In this document: in pieces, positions 6,411-8,416 of the stretch | Layout: every line of letters begins with the position of its first letter | How positions within the stretch are numbered: the first letter of the stretch is position 1 | Assembly: GCA_030039695.1 (NCBI GenBank) | Contig: JASHVB010000536.1 | Location: forward strand, 1-8,416 | DNA: 8,416 nucleotides | Reading direction: 5' to 3' | From: Acetobacteraceae bacterium | Lineage (GTDB): Bacteria > Pseudomonadota > Alphaproteobacteria > Acetobacterales > Acetobacteraceae | Notes under the pieces: model-generated | Seen by the model: only the letters and a program-made list of their open reading frames with translations | Told to the model about the DNA's origin: nothing | The model's database searches: none | Program-made: the position numbers and the translations under genes

Positions 6411-6665
6411 ATGAAAGCCGTGACCCTCCCGCCTGACCTGGAGCACTTTGCGAGTGAGGCTGTTGCTGCTGGGCGCTACCGCGACATGGCCGAGGTTGTT
6501 GCCGCCGGGGTCGGCTTATTGCAGCGCGCGGAACGCGAGCGTGCTGCGTTCGTGCGATCGCTGGAGGAGGCGGAGGCGGAAGCGGACCGGGAGGGCTGGC
6601 ACAGCGTCGACGAAGTGATGGCCGAAGCTGAGCAGATCATTGCCGCGAAGCGCAGTGGCGCTTGA
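6411..6665 (+). CDS. parD: type II antitoxin, ParD family
   Basis: 84 residues. The N-terminus MKAVTLPPDLEHFASEAV followed by GRYRDMAEVVAAGV is a ribbon-helix-helix DNA-binding domain (about residues 2-45): a beta strand, then two helices with the GRY turn typical of ParD. The acidic, helical C-terminus (EEAEAEADREGWHSVDEVMAEAEQI, split over about 52-77) is the part that would wrap and neutralise the ParE toxin. An upstream in-frame ATG at 6345 exists, but the extra 22 residues are not family-like, and the -10 hexamer six bases before 6411 argues for 6411. The stop overlaps the ParE start by 4 bases, so the two are translationally coupled. It stabilises the plasmid together with parE. Confidence 0.85.
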   Translation: MKAVTLPPDLEHFASEAVAAGRYRDMAEVVAAGVGLLQRAERERAAFVRSLEEAEAEADREGWHSVDEVMAEAEQIIAAKRSGA

Positions 6666-6991
6666 GCCAACCTGCGCGTTTTTCGCCAGCGGCTCGGCGA
6701 GAATTCACCCAGGTATTGCACGACATCGAGCACGCCGCCGCGGCTGAGCGGCTGAAGCGCGTGGTCGACCAGGCCGTGCGACGGATCGGTCAGCATCCAG
6801 CACTTGGCCGCCGCGAATTGGCCCTCGCCGACGCCCGATACCGGTTCTGGTCGGTCCCGGGTTTCCCGTACCTGATCGTCTACCGGGCCGACCAGACCCC
6901 GCCGGCGATCCTGCGCTTCGTACACACGGCGCGAGACCTACCCCGCACGCTAGCGGGCTTGCGCGACCCGGCGACGCCAGAGCGAGAGTAA
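6662..6991 (+). CDS. parE: type II toxin, ParE/RelE superfamily
   Basis: 109 residues, normal ParE length. Family features are the N-terminal FSPAARREFTQVLHDIE helix and RIGQHPALGRRE, which matches the I..-P..G family pattern. After these come ARYRFWSVPGFPYLIVYR, the central beta sheet, and ILRFVHTARDLPRTL at the C-terminus, the usual strand and helix ending. Typical ParE proteins poison DNA gyrase, but this target is not visible from sequence. The start is TTG at 6662, inside the TTGA overlap with the parD stop; no better start exists and the family alignment begins almost there. The rare start and overlap would keep toxin output below antitoxin output. Confidence 0.85.
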   Translation: MSQPARFSPAARREFTQVLHDIEHAAAAERLKRVVDQAVRRIGQHPALGRRELALADARYRFWSVPGFPYLIVYRADQTPPAILRFVHTARDLPRTLAGLRDPATPERE

Positions 6992-7209
6992 TACGCCCCC
7001 GAAACAGGTCGGTCGCGTGATCTCGCGAGGCACGTTGCACCAAGAGCGTCACGATCGCTTGCGCCTCGGTCTCGGACCAGGGTGTCGAACCAGGTGCTGA
7101 CGGCGGCCGGCGTGGTGGCTGGGTGGGGCTGCCGGGATGGGCAGGGCAGGGGGGCCGGCGGGAGAATATTCAGGCCATTTGACGATAGGATCGGACGTGG
7201 GTGTGAAGC

Positions 7210-7238
7210 GCGACAAATGCACCAAACCGCGGTAAACT
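7210..7238 (+). promoter_or_regulatory. possible promoter of the mazEF-like operon
   Basis: GCGACA (7210-7215), a 17-base spacer and TAAACT (7233-7238), each 4 of 6 to the sigma-70 consensus. The -10 lies six bases before an ATG at 7245, the same geometry as at parD. A GAATATTC palindrome (7164-7171) and a TTGACG (7179-7184) upstream could be an operator or an alternative -35, but no good -10 pairs with that -35. Confidence 0.4.
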
Positions 7239-7248
7239 GGGAACATGG

Positions 7249-7255
7249 AAAGGAG
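7249..7255 (+). promoter_or_regulatory. ribosome binding site deciding the antitoxin start
   Basis: AAAGGAG lies 7 bases before GTG at 7263. It favours GTG over the upstream in-frame ATG at 7245, which lies before this signal and could only be used on a leaderless transcript. Confidence 0.6.
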
Positions 7256-7262
7256 CCGGTCA

Positions 7263-7481
7263 GTGCAGCAGATCGTCCTCGATGCTGAGGCCGGGCAGAT
7301 CTCGGCCGAACTCCACCGCCGCGGCGTTGCGGCCGACGCGCGCGTGCACGTCGTGGTCGACCTGTGCGACGCGACCGAGTTGCCGATGGCCGCACTCGCC
7401 GAGGCCGGCATGGCATTCGGCTGGCTGGATGACGAGCCGGACCTTTACTCCGACGCCGATCTCCTCGCGGCGCCGCGCTGA
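7263..7481 (+). CDS. putative MazE-like antitoxin of a PemK/MazF pair
   Basis: 72 residues from GTG (78 from the ATG at 7245). The call rests mainly on position: a small gene directly before, and touching, a PemK/MazF toxin gene. The N-terminus MQQIVLDAEAGQISAELHRRGV could form the DNA-binding part, followed by a strand-like VHVVVDL. The acidic C-terminus FGWLDDEPDLYSDADLL (about 52-68) is the kind of tail that binds a MazF-type toxin. It does not show the clear AbrB/SpoVT swapped-hairpin pattern of classical MazE, so it may be a different antitoxin family. The good ribosome binding site supports GTG. It is expected to repress the operon together with the toxin. Confidence 0.7.
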   Translation: MQQIVLDAEAGQISAELHRRGVAADARVHVVVDLCDATELPMAALAEAGMAFGWLDDEPDLYSDADLLAAPR

Positions 7482-7817
7482 GTGTTCGCGTTCGGCAGCA
7501 TCGTTCTCACCAGGTTCCCCTTCACGGATCTTTCCGGCGATAAGCGGCGTCCAGCCCTGGTTGTCTCCCGCGACAACGATCGTCGGTCGGACCTCATTGT
7601 GTGTTTCATCACCTCGGTGCCGCGCAGCGGTCCGGACATTGCGTCGTTGGCCGCAACGCCGGGTACCGGTCTCAAGGTGCCATCCGTCGTCCGCTTCGAC
7701 AAGCTCGCCACGCTCGACCGCACTGTCATCGCGGGTAAGCTTGGTGACGCGCCGCCGGATTGGCTCGCTGCCCAAAGTGCAGCGTTTTTCTCGGTGTTCG
7801 GCTTCCCGCGCGACTAA
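7482..7817 (+). CDS. type II toxin, PemK/MazF family endoribonuclease
   Basis: 111 residues, the usual MazF length. The protein opens FGSIVLTRFPFTDLSGDKRRPALVVS (in parts, 4-29), containing the conserved G.IV...FPFTD and K.RPALV motifs with the arginine used in RNA cleavage. FITSVPRS (about 42-49) holds the conserved Thr-Ser pair. VPSVVRFDKLATLDRTVIAGKLG (about 66-88) is the second hallmark block. Family members cleave single-stranded mRNA and stop translation; the cut site cannot be told from sequence. GTG at 7482 directly abuts the antitoxin TGA, with no Shine-Dalgarno sequence of its own, so translation should depend on coupling. Confidence 0.9.
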   Translation: MFAFGSIVLTRFPFTDLSGDKRRPALVVSRDNDRRSDLIVCFITSVPRSGPDIASLAATPGTGLKVPSVVRFDKLATLDRTVIAGKLGDAPPDWLAAQSAAFFSVFGFPRD

Positions 7818-7823
7818 CTGTTG

Positions 7824-7838
7824 CGCGGCTGTGCCGCG
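7824..7838 (+). terminator. GC-rich hairpin just after the mazF gene
   Basis: CGCGGC-TGT-GCCGCG forms a perfect 6-bp GC stem six bases after the toxin stop codon. No T run follows, so it would be an atypical terminator or an mRNA-end stabiliser. The position favours a role in ending the toxin-antitoxin transcript. Confidence 0.35.
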
Positions 7839-7868
7839 TAGGCGCGGTGTCGACCTCCCGTAGCGGAG

Positions 7869-7895
7869 TTCAGTGGGAACTTTTAGGGATTCAGT
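7869..7895. repeat. TTCAGT direct repeat with 21-bp period
   Basis: TTCAGT at 7869-7874 and 7890-7895, each followed closely by AACTT-like bases, start exactly 21 bp apart, about two helical turns. The pair lies in an AT-richer patch between two convergent genes, one a likely recombinase. It could be a recombinase or regulator binding site, or one end of a mobile element. Confidence 0.3.
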
Positions 7896-8004
7896 AACTT
7901 CGGGCGCCGCCCCTAACCCTGGTGGCGATCGTCACGGCTGTGGCGTTGCGACGTATCCCTACGCGGGGGGTAGCCTGGAGAGGTGACGGCACCGAATGTG
8001 ATGC

Positions 8005-8416
8005 TCAAGAGTCGGCCTCGGCCGGACTTTTGGCCGTTGCAGCCAGACCAAGACGCTGCGCTCTGGCGAGCAAGTGTTTGACCGACGACGGATGCCATCG
8101 CGTGCCACCACGCCCCGTTCGTTCCTGCATGGCCTCGAGCAGGGCGGTGATCTGCTGGAGTGTGCGGTCGGGTGCAGCGGCCCTGATGCCCGCGATCAGC
8201 CGAATCAGCCGGCCGTCACGCGGTCGCAGAAGCGCCCGGCCCAGCAGGCTCGCCTCGACGATGCCTTCATCGACCGGCCGGCGCACCGTGCGGCGCAACC
8301 GCTCGACGGTCCATCGCAGGGTATCGCCCTGGCCCAATCCACGATTCAGGACGCGCACGACATCGCCCCAAGGCTGGTCCGGACGCATGCGGCGCACGGT
8401 TGGGAGCTTGGAATCG
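8005..8416 (-). CDS. recombinase family protein, C-terminal part (gene continues past the right edge)
   Basis: The minus-strand frame is open from the window edge to a TGA at 8007-8005, giving 136 codons of the C-terminus; the N-terminus lies outside. A GTG at 8397 is not the true start, because the frame continues upstream as DSKLPT and reads naturally there. Visible segments are MRPDQPWGDVVRVLN, WTVERLRRTVRRPVDEGIV, and TLQQITALLEAMQERT followed by GGTRWHPSSVKHLLARA. The last pattern (helix, then RGG.RW.PSSVK.LL) resembles the DNA-binding Recombinase domain that follows the serine catalytic domain in resolvase and large serine recombinase proteins. The catalytic Ser and Arg residues would lie in the missing part, so activity cannot be judged. 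The gene converges on the mazF gene with 187 bp between stops. A different helix-turn-helix DNA-binding protein is the main alternative. Confidence 0.6.
   Translation of the reverse strand, partial: DSKLPTVRRMRPDQPWGDVVRVLNRGLGQGDTLRWTVERLRRTVRRPVDEGIVEASLLGRALLRPRDGRLIRLIAGIRAAAPDRTLQQITALLEAMQERTGRGGTRWHPSSVKHLLARAQRLGLAATAKSPAEADS

Noticed and set aside
6992..7079. Minus-strand peptide WSETEAQAIVTLLVQRAS in the gap after parE, possibly a gene remnant
   Set aside because: It reads somewhat like protein, but it continues into the antisense of parE, has no start signal and I recognise no family; too weak to annotate.
7260..7775. 171-codon minus-strand frame opposite the antitoxin and mazF genes
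   Set aside because: Shadow of two well-supported plus-strand genes.

Overview
The window looks like part of a large plasmid, or a plasmid-derived replicon segment, from a GC-rich alphaproteobacterium. The repAB partition genes are the type found on repABC-class plasmids of Rhizobiales, Rhodobacterales and Acetobacteraceae. The leaderless-looking toxin-antitoxin promoter and the recombinase tail at the right edge lean towards Acetobacteraceae, but that is inference from memory of families, not a search result.

Layout. Positions 1-3653 hold no gene I can recognise. The first part (about 340-1540) carries ten copies of a 17-bp dispersed repeat, best form AAGGCCGCCGATTCTTC, in both orientations and at irregular spacing. 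One copy sits in the loop of a 7-bp inverted repeat. The second part (about 1680-3480) has a different texture. It contains only weak, possibly decayed minus-strand reading frames, one of which (3128 to 2385, with one internal stop) ends at a terminator-like hairpin.

Positions 3654-6183 are the partition locus. repA (ParA-type Walker ATPase) is followed by a 229-bp gap and then repB (ParB-type CTPase and centromere-binding protein). Two copies of the same 20-bp parS-like palindrome, in opposite orientation, flank the repB start. One lies in the repA-repB gap, inside a possible repD-like small frame, and the other lies within repB codons 11-17. No repC initiator follows repB, so this is a partition-only module and replication must be initiated from elsewhere.

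Positions 6411-7817 hold two type II toxin-antitoxin operons in a row: parD-parE (4-bp overlap, TTG toxin start) and a MazE-like antitoxin with a PemK/MazF toxin (toxin GTG directly abutting the antitoxin stop). Both have a -10-like hexamer exactly six bases before an ATG, so both may make leaderless or near-leaderless transcripts. Together with repAB they form a stability block: active segregation plus post-segregational killing.

At the right edge, a convergent minus-strand gene (8005-8416, N-terminus outside the window) encodes the C-terminal part of what looks like a serine-recombinase family protein. A 6-bp direct repeat with 21-bp period (7869-7895) lies between it and the mazF gene and may be a recombination or protein-binding site.
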